Positions 16,600 through 27,482 of a DNA stretch of 64,000 bases are shown here, piece after piece (position 1 is the first letter of the stretch; every line of letters begins with the position of its first letter). Both the position numbers and the translations under genes were made by a program. The DNA lies in the IMG/VR virus record IMGVR_UViG_3300033571_009404, positions 1-64,000 of that record. One strand, given 5' to 3'. The DNA is from a virus. The notes under the pieces were generated by a model, which worked only from the letters and a program-made list of their open reading frames with translations, had not been told where the DNA came from and made no database searches.

Positions 16600-17472
16600 A
16601 TGTCCGATCAACCCCAAGACCAAACACACACCTTATTGCCTGAACGCTTATATACCACAGCTGTCCAGTGGTCCAAGTTCGTCTCGATGACTGACCCCAT
16701 CGTTGAAGAGACGGTGCCCAACGTGGTGCAGCTGCACAAGAACCTCCTGCAGTACACCTCCCTCATGGGCGGTAACCTGTACTGCCTGCCTGCTGGTAAT
16801 GGCGGTCGCTTCGCTATCCTCCACAAACATCGTGCTGGTGTGAACCTGCGCGGTTGGGTGATGGGTGTTTATCAGGGTGATCTCGAACAGCTGTTCGAAC
16901 GTTTCACCGAAGAACTCCCTCCCAACATCGGTTACAACATCCAGTTCGCTCGTCCACTGGTATTGACCAAGGACATCAACTCGATGGACTTCGCTGGTAT
17001 TCTCGACGGCTATAGCGAAGCTGGTGATGAAGGATCGACTGGCATTAAGGGTAAGTTCATTACGAATACCGATGAACTGCTTCCGTATGACGAGATGATC
17101 AGCGAACTGTTGCAGGTCATGTCCGAGATGCCGGAGTATGAAAGCTACAAGATCGAAATGGTGCGTGCGCTGAAGATTGACTCCGTCACAGCTAATGTGA
17201 TTAAGGTTGAACTGATCATCGCCATCACCTGGAAGTCCTGGGTCAAACAGGATAACTCGGTCGACAAGCTGTCGCAGCATGTGACCATCAATTTCTATCC
17301 AGAAATCGAATCAAGTGCAGACTTCACGACCAAAGAGGGATGCGAACGTCACCTGCGTGCATTGCAACAGCGCAAAGAAGCCGGTGGTGAAGTCAATGAG
17401 GTGACGATCAATGCACTGAATGATCGCATCAAGACTTTCGTCTCGATGACCCAAGGCGGCGAACTGAATTAA
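16600..17472 (+). CDS. Hypothetical protein, member of a repeated family
   Basis: 290 residues, unknown. The C-terminal half (PEYESYKIEMVRALKI ... HVTINFYPE) resembles the C-terminal halves of the proteins at 20486 and 21101 (P.Y.GY.I, alternating beta strands, Q.VT.NF), suggesting a shared beta domain. TAAGGAAC precedes the start. No catalytic motif is seen. Confidence 0.8.
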   Translation: MSDQPQDQTHTLLPERLYTTAVQWSKFVSMTDPIVEETVPNVVQLHKNLLQYTSLMGGNLYCLPAGNGGRFAILHKHRAGVNLRGWVMGVYQGDLEQLFERFTEELPPNIGYNIQFARPLVLTKDINSMDFAGILDGYSEAGDEGSTGIKGKFITNTDELLPYDEMISELLQVMSEMPEYESYKIEMVRALKIDSVTANVIKVELIIAITWKSWVKQDNSVDKLSQHVTINFYPEIESSADFTTKEGCERHLRALQQRKEAGGEVNEVTINALNDRIKTFVSMTQGGELN

Positions 17473-17478
17473 TTTGTA

Positions 17479-17501
17479 GATACATATCACTAAAGTGTAG
17501 G
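17479..17501 (+). promoter_or_regulatory. Repeated promoter-like motif (copy 2) with palindrome
   Basis: GATACATATCACTA followed by AAGTGTAGG, nearly identical to the copy at 37164 in its right half. It overlaps a 12-bp palindrome TAGGTTAACCTA (17498-17509) that could be an operator. The next gene starts 32 bp downstream. Confidence 0.5.
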
Positions 17502-17532
17502 TTAACCTAACTTACTCTTGTAAAGAGAAATC

Positions 17533-18345
17533 ATGAACACGAAATATCTGGACGAAGTATTGAAGCAAAAGGGCTACTCTTTAGTGATTAACGAACACCG
17601 CTACGGTAGTGGGTTGTACGCGGTTATCTCTTACGGCATCGAGAATGCGTCTGATATTGCTGACAGCTTTACCGGCGGTGATGATGATTACGATATCGTA
17701 GAACAGTTCTACGGTAGTGGTAATCCGATTGCACTCTATAGCACCAAAGAAACTATCAGTGAACTGATGGTTGATCTTGATGAGAAATGTCGTCGTCTTC
17801 TGGCTATTGGCTGGTACGACTGGACAGATCTCATGTGTTATGTAGCAGATGAGTATCGAGCATGTTGTGAGAACCCTGGTGGTGAGCGTGATTTCTCAGC
17901 TGCCCTTCAGGTTAAGATCAGTGACATGAAGGCAAGGCTAGATGCAGTCTATAGTCTAGGCGGTACAGCACCTCCTATGAAGAAAGAAGATGGTCAGCAG
18001 TTAATTCGACTGCTTAAAATGAACATCGAAGTCAAACCTGAATTGAAGGATTTGTTCAGAGGCTTGTTTGGTGGCTATGTCGCTGACGGTGTCCAAGGTG
18101 AGCATTCTATTTATGCAAGTAATTGGAAGGTAATCAACAATTACCTATTAGCACCGTTTCGTGCAATACCTGAATTGAGTGGTGATGAAATTCTGGATCC
18201 GAAAGAGGGTATTCCACTGCTGCGTTGTTTGTCTTCAGGTGAATCGCAGATCTTTGAACTGACATTGGAATCATGTCCTAGGGGTAGTCCGATTCCCTTG
18301 CGTCTACCAGTGCAGTTTGTTCTCGTTATCGACAACTTCAATTAA
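17533..18345 (+). CDS. Hypothetical protein, paralogue of 21874 gene
   Basis: 270 residues. The N-terminal about 130 residues align by eye with the 152-residue product at 21874: a start containing L..L.. ..G, a ..E.RYG motif, a DD[YF]DxxxxxYGS.NPI segment and a helical part with A...GW..W.DLM. Residues 150-270 form a second, acidic beta-rich domain. Unknown function. First gene after a promoter-like site. Confidence 0.8.
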   Translation: MNTKYLDEVLKQKGYSLVINEHRYGSGLYAVISYGIENASDIADSFTGGDDDYDIVEQFYGSGNPIALYSTKETISELMVDLDEKCRRLLAIGWYDWTDLMCYVADEYRACCENPGGERDFSAALQVKISDMKARLDAVYSLGGTAPPMKKEDGQQLIRLLKMNIEVKPELKDLFRGLFGGYVADGVQGEHSIYASNWKVINNYLLAPFRAIPELSGDEILDPKEGIPLLRCLSSGESQIFELTLESCPRGSPIPLRLPVQFVLVIDNFN

Positions 18346-18359
18346 TCGAAAGGGTTGTT

Positions 18360-18638
18360 ATGTTTGGTTGGATCAAGAAATTGTTGGGTGTCAGGGAGTA
18401 CGCAGAGAATGGAGAAGTGGTTCGTCTCTACAAACGAGGTAGCATTCAAGGTGAGGTTATCGAACAACCTCCTGGTGTGATCACGAACATGAAGGAAGTA
18501 AAGCTCCCCAATGAAGGTGGTCACTTTATCGAAAAACAAGTCACTGTCCGCCGGGCTGATGGTACGACGTTCAATGTAGCTTTTGATCGTCTGCGTATCA
18601 GTGGTCATGATCGTGGCTTCTACCTCTTCGAGGATTAA
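18360..18638 (+). CDS. Hypothetical protein
   Basis: 92 residues, unknown; basic N-terminus (MFGWIKKLLGVREY), then beta-rich. GAAAGGG precedes the start. It ends one base before the next ATG. Confidence 0.75.
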   Translation: MFGWIKKLLGVREYAENGEVVRLYKRGSIQGEVIEQPPGVITNMKEVKLPNEGGHFIEKQVTVRRADGTTFNVAFDRLRISGHDRGFYLFED

Positions 18639-18992
18639 ATGCTGAAAGAGTTATTGAGTAAGCTCTTTAAACCTACAATAACCATTTTCGACACCCCTCA
18701 GGATAAGGTTGATGAATCCTTTCCGGATCGTATCTTTCTTATGGGAATGTACGGTATGATGGAATGCGTCACAGGCGATGATGAACAGTTTGATCATTTA
18801 TTCAACTCCGACATCTGGAGGTCTCATCCCAAGGATGTCCGTCAGAAGTTTAAAGACATGGCGCGTGGGTATGAATCAGGTCTGTGGTTAATGCCATATA
18901 TGACCATCCCTACTGAGGATGACTTCATGTTAGCCTGTGAAGAGTTCTCCAGTATCATCGGAAGCGAGATCAATGCCGTAGGTATTGGATAA
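18639..18992 (+). CDS. Hypothetical protein
   Basis: 117 residues, unknown, acidic, Met/Phe/Asp-rich. The start is immediately adjacent to the previous stop, so it is coupled. It is the last gene before a non-coding structured region. Confidence 0.75.
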   Translation: MLKELLSKLFKPTITIFDTPQDKVDESFPDRIFLMGMYGMMECVTGDDEQFDHLFNSDIWRSHPKDVRQKFKDMARGYESGLWLMPYMTIPTEDDFMLACEEFSSIIGSEINAVGIG

Positions 18993-19241
18993 ATTTACCG
19001 TCCTAGCCTATAGTGTGTTGAGAAGAGAAATATCTTGAAGACGAGTGCCAGAATTGGTATATGGAACCGATAGCTACATGCTTGTGGTGCATGGATGTTG
19101 ATCGGTGAGTCGGTGGAGCACCACTGATCGGCTGTCATTGGCCGGACGCTAAGCGCAATTGGGGATTCGCATTCCCCCTCAGAGAGCAATGACCATACTT
19201 CGAGAGGCTACAAAAAGCGGGAGGATTCGTCCTCTCGTTTT
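18993..19241 (+). ncRNA. Putative structured non-coding RNA
   Basis: No plausible + strand frame exists across about 270 bp, yet the sequence is rich in helices: ATTGGT/ACCGAT (19053-19071), CATGC/GCATG closing a 7-nt loop (19077-19093), GATCGGT/ACTGATC enclosing GGTG/CACC (19100-19129), a long-range perfect 7-bp pairing GTCATTG (19134-19140) with CAATGAC (19187-19193), and GGGGA/TCCCC (19161-19177) inside it. A terminator closes the region. It has tRNA-like pieces (a TTGTGGT loop with U33 and a would-be GTG anticodon) but no canonical tRNA fold. The 5' end is unknown. Confidence 0.5.
19218..19241 (+). terminator. Rho-independent terminator of the structured RNA region
   Basis: An 8-bp stem (CGGGAGGA / TCCTCTCG, one G-U pair) with TTCG tetraloop, followed by TTTT and then ATGCCC. 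Strong terminator features. Confidence 0.85.
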
Positions 19242-19268
19242 ATGCCCTTAACCTAAAAAGGAAAACAA

Positions 19269-19937
19269 ATGGGCCACTACAATTACCACGCATCTAAGTT
19301 CAAAATCAAGAAAGAGACGCCACCTGAAGTCATGGGTATACTGAACAGTCTCTTCGCACATGACCCTGATTACGAAGAATTCATCAAGGATCCGTCTAAC
19401 GATGTCTTGATTGATCGTAACTCCACGGTCTATAACTACAGAGAGTTTTGGCGTTTCTTCCAAGGCAATAGCGTCGGTATGTCTTGCAATGGTTGGCGGG
19501 TCAAAGAAGACATGGGTGACCATTGGTTGTTCGAGTCTCGTTCCAACTGCAAATACCAGAGTGGTATGGACATCTCGATCTGTGAATTCTTCTCCAAGCT
19601 CAAGCCGTGGTTGATCGCTGAAGAAGGTGATATCCTTCATCGCCAGATCTTTGAATCGGCTAACCGTGAAACACTCTTCTGTATCAAAGATGGAGAGGTT
19701 CAGATCGATACCAAGTCGGGATGTCGTTACGAGGTGGACTACGAGTATGTCTTAGATGATCGTCATCCCGTGCGACATGAGGATCTCTCTGATGATATTA
19801 ACATGAGTCCTTTGGGTCGTGGTCGCAATAATCCGAGCAACTGGATGCCGCCCTGGACAGTGAAAGAATTAGCACCCATCAATGAAGAGTTCGAAAAGAA
19901 TAAGCGCGGGCAGGCGGACTCTCATTGGGGTTTCTAA
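19269..19937 (+). CDS. Hypothetical protein
   Basis: 222 residues, unknown. Aromatic- and Asp-rich, soluble. AAAAAGGAAAAC precedes the ATG. It may start from a TTTATGCC motif 25 bp upstream, just after the terminator. Confidence 0.8.
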   Translation: MGHYNYHASKFKIKKETPPEVMGILNSLFAHDPDYEEFIKDPSNDVLIDRNSTVYNYREFWRFFQGNSVGMSCNGWRVKEDMGDHWLFESRSNCKYQSGMDISICEFFSKLKPWLIAEEGDILHRQIFESANRETLFCIKDGEVQIDTKSGCRYEVDYEYVLDDRHPVRHEDLSDDINMSPLGRGRNNPSNWMPPWTVKELAPINEEFEKNKRGQADSHWGF

Positions 19938-19963
19938 GAAACAGTATTTAAAAGGAAGAAGTA

Positions 19964-20209
19964 ATGCAAATTCCCCCTCATTGGAACCATGTCTCCAGTC
20001 GTAGTGAGACTGCTACTCGTGTGATGGTCGCACTGGGTGTATATGAGACTTACAAGAATGTCATCGAAGAAGCTTACGAGTACTTCGAAGATCAACTCTG
20101 GAACAAACACATGGAGTTAGGTGAAGTCCAGTTGTTGCTGAAGAACAACAAGGAAGAACTGGTCAAGTTATTTACTGAGCAAAAAGCCAGTAAGTGCCTT
20201 GTCAACTAA
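19964..20209 (+). CDS. Small helical hypothetical protein
   Basis: 81 residues, mostly charged helix (ETYKNVIEEAYEYFEDQLWNKHMELGEVQLL); unknown. AAAAGGAAG precedes the start. Confidence 0.75.
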   Translation: MQIPPHWNHVSSRSETATRVMVALGVYETYKNVIEEAYEYFEDQLWNKHMELGEVQLLLKNNKEELVKLFTEQKASKCLVN

Positions 20210-20218
20210 GGAGTTATC

Positions 20219-20482
20219 ATGCTGCTGTATCGTGGTGTGGTCGTAGGGTCTTCTGATCTGTATACAGCGCTACGTGAAAAGAAGAAGGAAGCTGCAAGAG
20301 ATATCTTCAAGGACACGAAGCGACGTTATGAAGAGTTGTATTCGAAAGAAGACCGAGAGTGGTTCGATAAGAAATCCCAAGAGGGATGGCCTATGGACCT
20401 GATGAGGAAAAAGAAAGAGGAAGATGAAGATGCAATCATTGATCTACTCGCTCGTTTCCTTAAAATGAAAAAGAAAGGATAG
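20219..20482 (+). CDS. Small charged hypothetical protein
   Basis: 87 residues, nearly half Lys/Glu/Asp/Arg, probably a long helix over residues 20-87. Unknown. TAAGGAG precedes the start. A similar size and charge to the preceding gene suggests related roles. Confidence 0.75.
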   Translation: MLLYRGVVVGSSDLYTALREKKKEAARDIFKDTKRRYEELYSKEDREWFDKKSQEGWPMDLMRKKKEEDEDAIIDLLARFLKMKKKG

Positions 20483-20485
20483 GTC

Positions 20486-21097
20486 ATGATTACCGTTAAG
20501 CGATACGTGCCAGGCTTTGTTGACATTGATGAAGAAGAGAAGGTTCCGACCAATGTCGATTGCCCCGTAGAGATTTTGAAGATTCCATTCGTTGCTCGAT
20601 TGTTTACCGAAGGCTTCAGTCTCACAGTCAAGAAGTATCCTGAAGAAGAACGAATTCATCTGAAGGCTATGTTAGTGAACGACGAGGCTTCGCATACTGT
20701 TGCTTTCATCAATGGTGTTAGCATCAGTGAATTGCTTACTGTATTTCCCATCGAAGAACTCACGTTTAAAGAACGTGCTGTACGAAACGTTATAACCCCA
20801 CTTACCATCAACATACTGGATAACGATGGGCGTTCCGGATTGCTCTTTTTATCCATCCAGCAGCAGTGGGGTATGCCTGGTGATAAATTAGATTGGGCGA
20901 TTGAAGTATTGAAAGAAGTCATCAGTAACAGTCCTCCATACGAAGGTTATGAGATCGTCAATATCTTCGACCTTGAAGTACATCTGAAGACTGGTAAACA
21001 TTACAGTTTGGAAGTTAGTGCTACAGTGCAGGGTATGAGCAGCGGACAGTCACTTGCTTTTCAACATCGCGTCACTGTTAACTTTCTGAAAGGATAA
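20486..21097 (+). CDS. Hypothetical protein, tandem paralogue of 21101 gene
   Basis: 203 residues. It begins ITVKRYVPGFVDID and resembles the next product (IQIRRYVAGDYDP), then shares P.EIL..PF and a C-terminal beta domain (PYEGYEIVNIFDLEV ... VTVNF). Probably a tandem duplication; the C-terminal module also occurs at 16600. Function unknown. Confidence 0.8.
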   Translation: MITVKRYVPGFVDIDEEEKVPTNVDCPVEILKIPFVARLFTEGFSLTVKKYPEEERIHLKAMLVNDEASHTVAFINGVSISELLTVFPIEELTFKERAVRNVITPLTINILDNDGRSGLLFLSIQQQWGMPGDKLDWAIEVLKEVISNSPPYEGYEIVNIFDLEVHLKTGKHYSLEVSATVQGMSSGQSLAFQHRVTVNFLKG

Positions 21098-21100
21098 ATC

Positions 21101-21829
21101 GTGATTCAAATTCGTCGTTATGTAGCGGGTGATTACGATCCCCGCACAGGTCCACTGCATTTCGCAGTGCAGACCCCACAGGAAATCCTGCAACAACCAT
21201 TCATTCGTAGCGTCGTCGAAGAAGATGGCTTCGTCTTGAAGTTCACTGACGATGGTCAAGGTCGCATCATCATTCAAGGTGAGTGCCCGATGTCCAAACA
21301 ACGCAAGATCGTTGCTGTGGTTGAAGGTACTAACGTTGATGAGATGAAGAAAATCATGCCGTACCTTCAGCATACCTTGGCTACCATTGCTGAACGTAAC
21401 CGTATTGCACCGGTGGAGATTCGTTACGAGCCGCCGTCGATTGACTTCCTCGAACGTTTCATGGATAGCTTTGTAGCAGCTGTCCGTTATAACGACTACA
21501 AGGGTGTGGCGCATCTCATCAAGAATGAGATCCTGAAGAACTCTCCAGTCTTCATCGGTTACACGGTATACGAAGCCATGAAGTTCGCTATGTCTTTGAA
21601 CACTCGTGGCAACGGTATTGAACTGGTGGTGCTGTGTGGTGTTCATGCATGTCGTAACGGTCTGAAGGTAGAAGAGTTCATGTTCTCTCAAGAAGTGAAG
21701 ATCACTTTCGGTACGATGCCACATGCTGAGAAGGAACCGACTGCAGCACCACGGACAGCAGTCCAAGAGACATCGCTGATCGACACCCCCATCGTCTCGT
21801 CTGGACTGCACTCGAATCTGGCACTCTAG
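21101..21829 (+). CDS. Hypothetical protein, tandem paralogue of 20486 gene
   Basis: 242 residues from a GTG start three bases after the preceding stop (AAAGGATAAATC upstream). It is more GC-biased in codon use than its sister and carries an extra Thr/Pro/Ser tail (EKEPTAAPRTAVQETS). Function unknown. Confidence 0.8.
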   Translation: MIQIRRYVAGDYDPRTGPLHFAVQTPQEILQQPFIRSVVEEDGFVLKFTDDGQGRIIIQGECPMSKQRKIVAVVEGTNVDEMKKIMPYLQHTLATIAERNRIAPVEIRYEPPSIDFLERFMDSFVAAVRYNDYKGVAHLIKNEILKNSPVFIGYTVYEAMKFAMSLNTRGNGIELVVLCGVHACRNGLKVEEFMFSQEVKITFGTMPHAEKEPTAAPRTAVQETSLIDTPIVSSGLHSNLAL

Positions 21830-21873
21830 TCAGATTTTAAAGAAGTCAACGATCAGTATGTAAAGGAGTAGTA

Positions 21874-22332
21874 ATGGGTATTTGTCCAACTGTAGATTTG
21901 AGAAGTTTAGATGCATTCTTGAAAAATCGCGGTATGGCGTTTGGTGAGTCGCGCTATGGTGATAAAGACTATCAGTTGATGATCTCGCATAGCGTGAAAC
22001 ACGCCCACAGCGTCATCGATACTGAAAATGAATCAGGTGATGGATTCTCGTGGGTTGATGACTATTATGGAAGTAATCCCATTTCCATGTATCTCACCGG
22101 ACCCAATCTCCTGACATGCTTGCGAGAAGCTAACCGTCGTGCTTATGCGATTCAGTCGGTAGGTGTGAAGGAATGGGAAGATCTGATGGGTGAATTTAAT
22201 CAACTCTTCTATCTCGCTTGCAATAGTTTCCGAGAAGGCGTGTCTCGTAAACCCATTAGTCCAGAGCTTCAAGCTAAACGCGATGATTATGCGCAACGCA
22301 TGGAAAAAGCACTGAGAACATTTATCTATTAA
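21874..22332 (+). CDS. Hypothetical protein, short paralogue of 17533 gene
   Basis: 152 residues corresponding to the N-terminal part of the 17533 product (shared ..SRYG/HRYG, DDYYGSNPIS, AIQSVGVKEWEDLM). The second domain of the relative is absent. AAAGGAG precedes the start. Confidence 0.8.
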   Translation: MGICPTVDLRSLDAFLKNRGMAFGESRYGDKDYQLMISHSVKHAHSVIDTENESGDGFSWVDDYYGSNPISMYLTGPNLLTCLREANRRAYAIQSVGVKEWEDLMGEFNQLFYLACNSFREGVSRKPISPELQAKRDDYAQRMEKALRTFIY

Positions 22333-22343
22333 GGAATAAAACA

Positions 22344-23399
22344 ATGCAACAATATTTAGCCGTCATGCGTGACATCCGTGAGAACGGGGAATGGAAAGAA
22401 AACCGCACTGGCATTCGCACCCTGATGATCGATGGTGCTATGGCACGCTACGATCTGCGTAAAGGCTTTCCTGCCGTAACCACTAAGAAGCTGGCATGGA
22501 ATGCCGTTAAGGGTGAGCTGTGCGGTTTCCTGCGCGGTTTCACCAGCGCTGCTGACTTCCGTGACTTCGGTTGTCGCGTCTGGGATCAAAATGCAAATGA
22601 AAACAAGCAATGGCTGGACAATCCTTTCCGTAAGGGCACTGATCATCTGGGTCCGGTCTATGGTGCTCAATGGCGTAACTGGAAAGCTTACAAGAAGATC
22701 AATGACTATTCACAGAACGCTACTAACATCGCACACAAGTTGATCAAAGAAGACGGCTGGGAATCCATTGTCGACGATGCTGAAAACATTGACTTCGCTA
22801 TCTACTACAAGGAGATCGATCAGATCCGTGAATGTATCACCAAGATCTTCAAGGATCCTGACAACCGTCGCAACATCTTCCACGCCTGGAACTTCGCTGA
22901 ACTGGATGAGATGGCTCTGGTACCGTGCCACCTGCTGTACCAGTTCCTGCCGAACAAGGATACCAAGGAAATGTCGCTGGTCATGTACCAACGCAGCTGC
23001 GACTACTTCCTGGGCGTGCCGTTCAATGTGGCGTCGGCTTCTCTGTTGTTGGAGATCGTCTGTCACCTGACTGGCTACAAGCCTAAGAACTTCGTTCACT
23101 TCATGGCTGATGTACATCTTTACGAAAACCATCTGGATCAAGTTGATGAACAGCTGTCGCGTGAACCGCTCCCACTGCCGACTTTGAAGATCACGGGTCT
23201 GAAGTCCTACGATGAGATCTACAAGCAAGCTTTCATCGAACGTCCGCCGCGTGATGGTGTATATCCGGCAGGATACGATCCTCAAGCAGACACCATGATC
23301 GATCTGGTCATGAAGGAAATCGACAACCTCCACCCCGACATGTTCGAGTTGGAGAACTATCAACATCACGCCGCTATCAAAGCACCGATGGCAGTCTAA
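22344..23399 (+). CDS. thyA: Thymidylate synthase (ThyA type)
   Basis: Methylates dUMP to dTMP using methylenetetrahydrofolate. 351 residues. Visible signatures: an N-terminal block ENGEWKENRTGIRT (the family's Arg in the phosphate site), AWNFAELDEMALVPCHLLYQF with the active-site Cys in PCH, YQRSCDYFLGVPFN (dUMP-binding RSCD and Asn) and HLYENHLDQ. E. coli ThyA has 264 residues; an insert of about 50 residues after the VYGAQWRNW block accounts for much of the excess, plus a short C-terminal extension. GC-biased codons suggest high expression. It works with the kinase at 9136. Confidence 0.95.
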   Translation: MQQYLAVMRDIRENGEWKENRTGIRTLMIDGAMARYDLRKGFPAVTTKKLAWNAVKGELCGFLRGFTSAADFRDFGCRVWDQNANENKQWLDNPFRKGTDHLGPVYGAQWRNWKAYKKINDYSQNATNIAHKLIKEDGWESIVDDAENIDFAIYYKEIDQIRECITKIFKDPDNRRNIFHAWNFAELDEMALVPCHLLYQFLPNKDTKEMSLVMYQRSCDYFLGVPFNVASASLLLEIVCHLTGYKPKNFVHFMADVHLYENHLDQVDEQLSREPLPLPTLKITGLKSYDEIYKQAFIERPPRDGVYPAGYDPQADTMIDLVMKEIDNLHPDMFELENYQHHAAIKAPMAV

Positions 23400-23438
23400 G
23401 GGTACGTGTTCGATTGGTGTTAAAAGATAGGAGTTAAT

Positions 23439-23819
23439 ATGGGGGTTCTTATCCAGGTCTCCAAATTTAATGCTGATTACTTCGATGACAACTTCATATA
23501 CGACGGATACAATAATCGAGTGTTGGATTTTGATGCAGCGCATCGTGCACTTGATGGCGTGAAGTCTGAGTTTTCCAATTACACACGTAGTCAGGCAATT
23601 ATTGAGAATGTTCTCTTTGTCCTGTCTGGCGTTCGTTGTTGGAGTAATGTTAGTCCAATGTGTTACGAACTAACTAAGGAAAACTTATTGGAATTGAAGC
23701 AGTGTATGCCTGAAGGATATACTGATAATCTGTGGGATGACTTCTTAGAAGACGTAGATGAAATTTTGTCTAAGTTAGAAAAATCTGATCATTACGTCTT
23801 CACAATTGACTGGGGTTAA
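23439..23819 (+). CDS. Hypothetical protein
   Basis: 126 residues, unknown, acidic, AT-richer codon use than the thymidylate synthase before it. ATAGGAG precedes the ATG. A hairpin follows the stop. Confidence 0.75.
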   Translation: MGVLIQVSKFNADYFDDNFIYDGYNNRVLDFDAAHRALDGVKSEFSNYTRSQAIIENVLFVLSGVRCWSNVSPMCYELTKENLLELKQCMPEGYTDNLWDDFLEDVDEILSKLEKSDHYVFTIDWG

Positions 23820-23825
23820 TAGGAT

Positions 23826-23849
23826 GGAGGGTGTAATGCCCTCCGTCTT
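23826..23849 (+). terminator. Hairpin terminator-like
   Basis: A 6-bp GC stem (GGAGGG / CCCTCC, 23826-23844) with TGTAATG loop, then GTCTTATGAC. Weak T-tract; the CTTATGAC follower matches other post-hairpin sites. Confidence 0.55.
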
Positions 23850-23868
23850 ATGACTGAAAGAATTCAAG

Positions 23869-24351
23869 ATGAACATTCGTATTGAACAAGCAGTAAATCT
23901 GGATCGCTGCGATGAATTCAGTCAGGTCTACGATCATTACTGGCGTGAAAATAGTCCAGATGAAGAAAGTGCTGCAGATACAGCAGCTGTCGCGTTTAAG
24001 AATTACCTTGCCAGTCCAGACAAGTATCGGTCTTTCTTCTTGATTGACGGTGATACTAATGCGATCGTTGGCTTTGCTAACATCCACATTAACGTAGAGT
24101 TCTGCTCCTATGAACATGCGGTGTATGTAGCTGACCTATATGTTGCTCCGGAGTATCGGTATTACGGATTAGCAACACGAATGATAAACCATCTAGTAGA
24201 ACTCTGCCAGCAAAATAACTGGAAGAAACTCTACTGGGTAACAGTATTGGAAAATGCTGAAGTAGAAGGTATTTGTACCAGACTTGCGAAGAGAAGAACG
24301 CATGTCTGGTATGAAATTCCAGTTCTGTATCAAGATCCAATTGATGAATAA
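23869..24351 (+). CDS. GNAT-family N-acetyltransferase
   Basis: 160 residues. The acetyl-CoA loop region is VADLYVAPEYRYYGLATRM (about 86-104), fitting GNAT motif A (R/Q-x-x-G-x-G/A). Beta-4 ends in LYV and the following helix is MINHLVELCQ. Substrate unknown. One of three GNATs in this window (also 26403 and 52055). Confidence 0.85.
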   Translation: MNIRIEQAVNLDRCDEFSQVYDHYWRENSPDEESAADTAAVAFKNYLASPDKYRSFFLIDGDTNAIVGFANIHINVEFCSYEHAVYVADLYVAPEYRYYGLATRMINHLVELCQQNNWKKLYWVTVLENAEVEGICTRLAKRRTHVWYEIPVLYQDPIDE

Positions 24352-24363
24352 AATAGTTCTTAA

Positions 24364-26846
<2,483 letters not shown>

Positions 26847-26848
26847 AT

Positions 26849-27040
26849 ATGGCTGATGAAGTACCAGATCGTCCTGATTCACCGTGTGTAGCGGTTTGCA
26901 CCACAACCTTCGATCCCGTTTGTCGTGGTTGTGGGAGAACCGTTTACGAGGCTGCGAATTGGGTAGCAATGACTCCAGAAGAAAAGGAAGTCGTATGGAA
27001 AAGGATAACGTTACAAGGTTTCCCGAAAAGAAACCCGTAG
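26849..27040 (+). CDS. DUF1289-like four-Cys protein
   Basis: 63 residues with the DUF1289 pattern: SPCVAVC (Cys13, Cys17), then DPVCRGCGRT (Cys25, Cys28), then a W..M..EEK helix. The four cysteines probably bind zinc or an Fe-S cluster. The family's function is not established. Uncommon in phages. Confidence 0.8.
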   Translation: MADEVPDRPDSPCVAVCTTTFDPVCRGCGRTVYEAANWVAMTPEEKEVVWKRITLQGFPKRNP

Positions 27041-27354
27041 TAAAAGAGAAGGGATCATTGGACTGGGTGGATACTCCGGTACGTCGTGATTACTTTGTTG
27101 AACCGCCAACGGTTGCGATGACTATGATGTCCACCGTTAGTCCAGCTGCATTGAAAGCAGCTAAGCAGCGGGTATTGGCTAGACGTCGTGCAAAGGTAAT
27201 AAGAGACCTGAAGCTCAATGAAGGGTTGGAGCACCACATCGTAGCACAAGGTCAACTCCAGATCAATGAAATGATCAGGAAGAAAGAAGAACGCGGTGAG
27301 AAGCACGGTATGGAGTATTACCTTATGCTTCAGCTTGTAGTTGACAATACCTAA
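26995..27354 (+). CDS. Hypothetical basic protein
   Basis: 119 residues from ATG 26995, preceded by AAAAGGAAG and overlapping the DUF1289 gene by 46 bp in another frame. The middle is a basic helix (AKQRVLARRRAKVIRDLK). Unknown. The overlap is long, so a later start remains possible. Confidence 0.65.
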   Translation: MEKDNVTRFPEKKPVVKEKGSLDWVDTPVRRDYFVEPPTVAMTMMSTVSPAALKAAKQRVLARRRAKVIRDLKLNEGLEHHIVAQGQLQINEMIRKKEERGEKHGMEYYLMLQLVVDNT

Positions 27355-27389
27355 AAAGCCAGTAAAATAGTGGATTCTAAATAATTTCA

Positions 27390-27413
27390 GATCTATATAA
27401 CTGGCTTGAGTAG
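27390..27413 (+). promoter_or_regulatory. Repeated promoter-like motif (copy 3)
   Basis: GATCTATATAACTGG then CTTGAGTA aligns with the copy at 55765 over its full length (both end GCTTGAGTA). It lies in a 128-bp non-coding gap, 70 bp before the next gene. Confidence 0.5.
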
Positions 27414-27433
27414 TAAGAGAAGTAAAGTTTCAA

Positions 27434-27466
27434 AGAGGTAATTTGGGCTCCTCTATTCTAGCCCAA
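27434..27466 (+). promoter_or_regulatory. Leader hairpin with alternative pairing
   Basis: TTGGGCT (27443-27449) pairs with AGCCCAA (27460-27466). An overlapping alternative pairs AGAGG (27434-27438) with CCTCT (27450-27454). It lies between a promoter-like motif and the start of 27483, so it would be in the 5' leader. Attenuator or processing site is speculative. Confidence 0.35.
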
Positions 27467-27482
27467 CCATAAGGAGTTACGC

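Noticed and set aside
19041-19200. tRNA-His-like gene (CATGC/GCATG stem with GTG in the loop)
   Set aside because: No acceptor stem, D-arm or T-arm can be placed in standard positions around it, and no CCA-adjacent 7-bp stem fits. Kept only as a structured RNA.
26995-27354. Frameshifted fusion of the DUF1289 gene with the downstream frame
   Set aside because: Both frames have normal stops, the second has its own ribosome site and ATG, and DUF1289 is complete at 63 residues.
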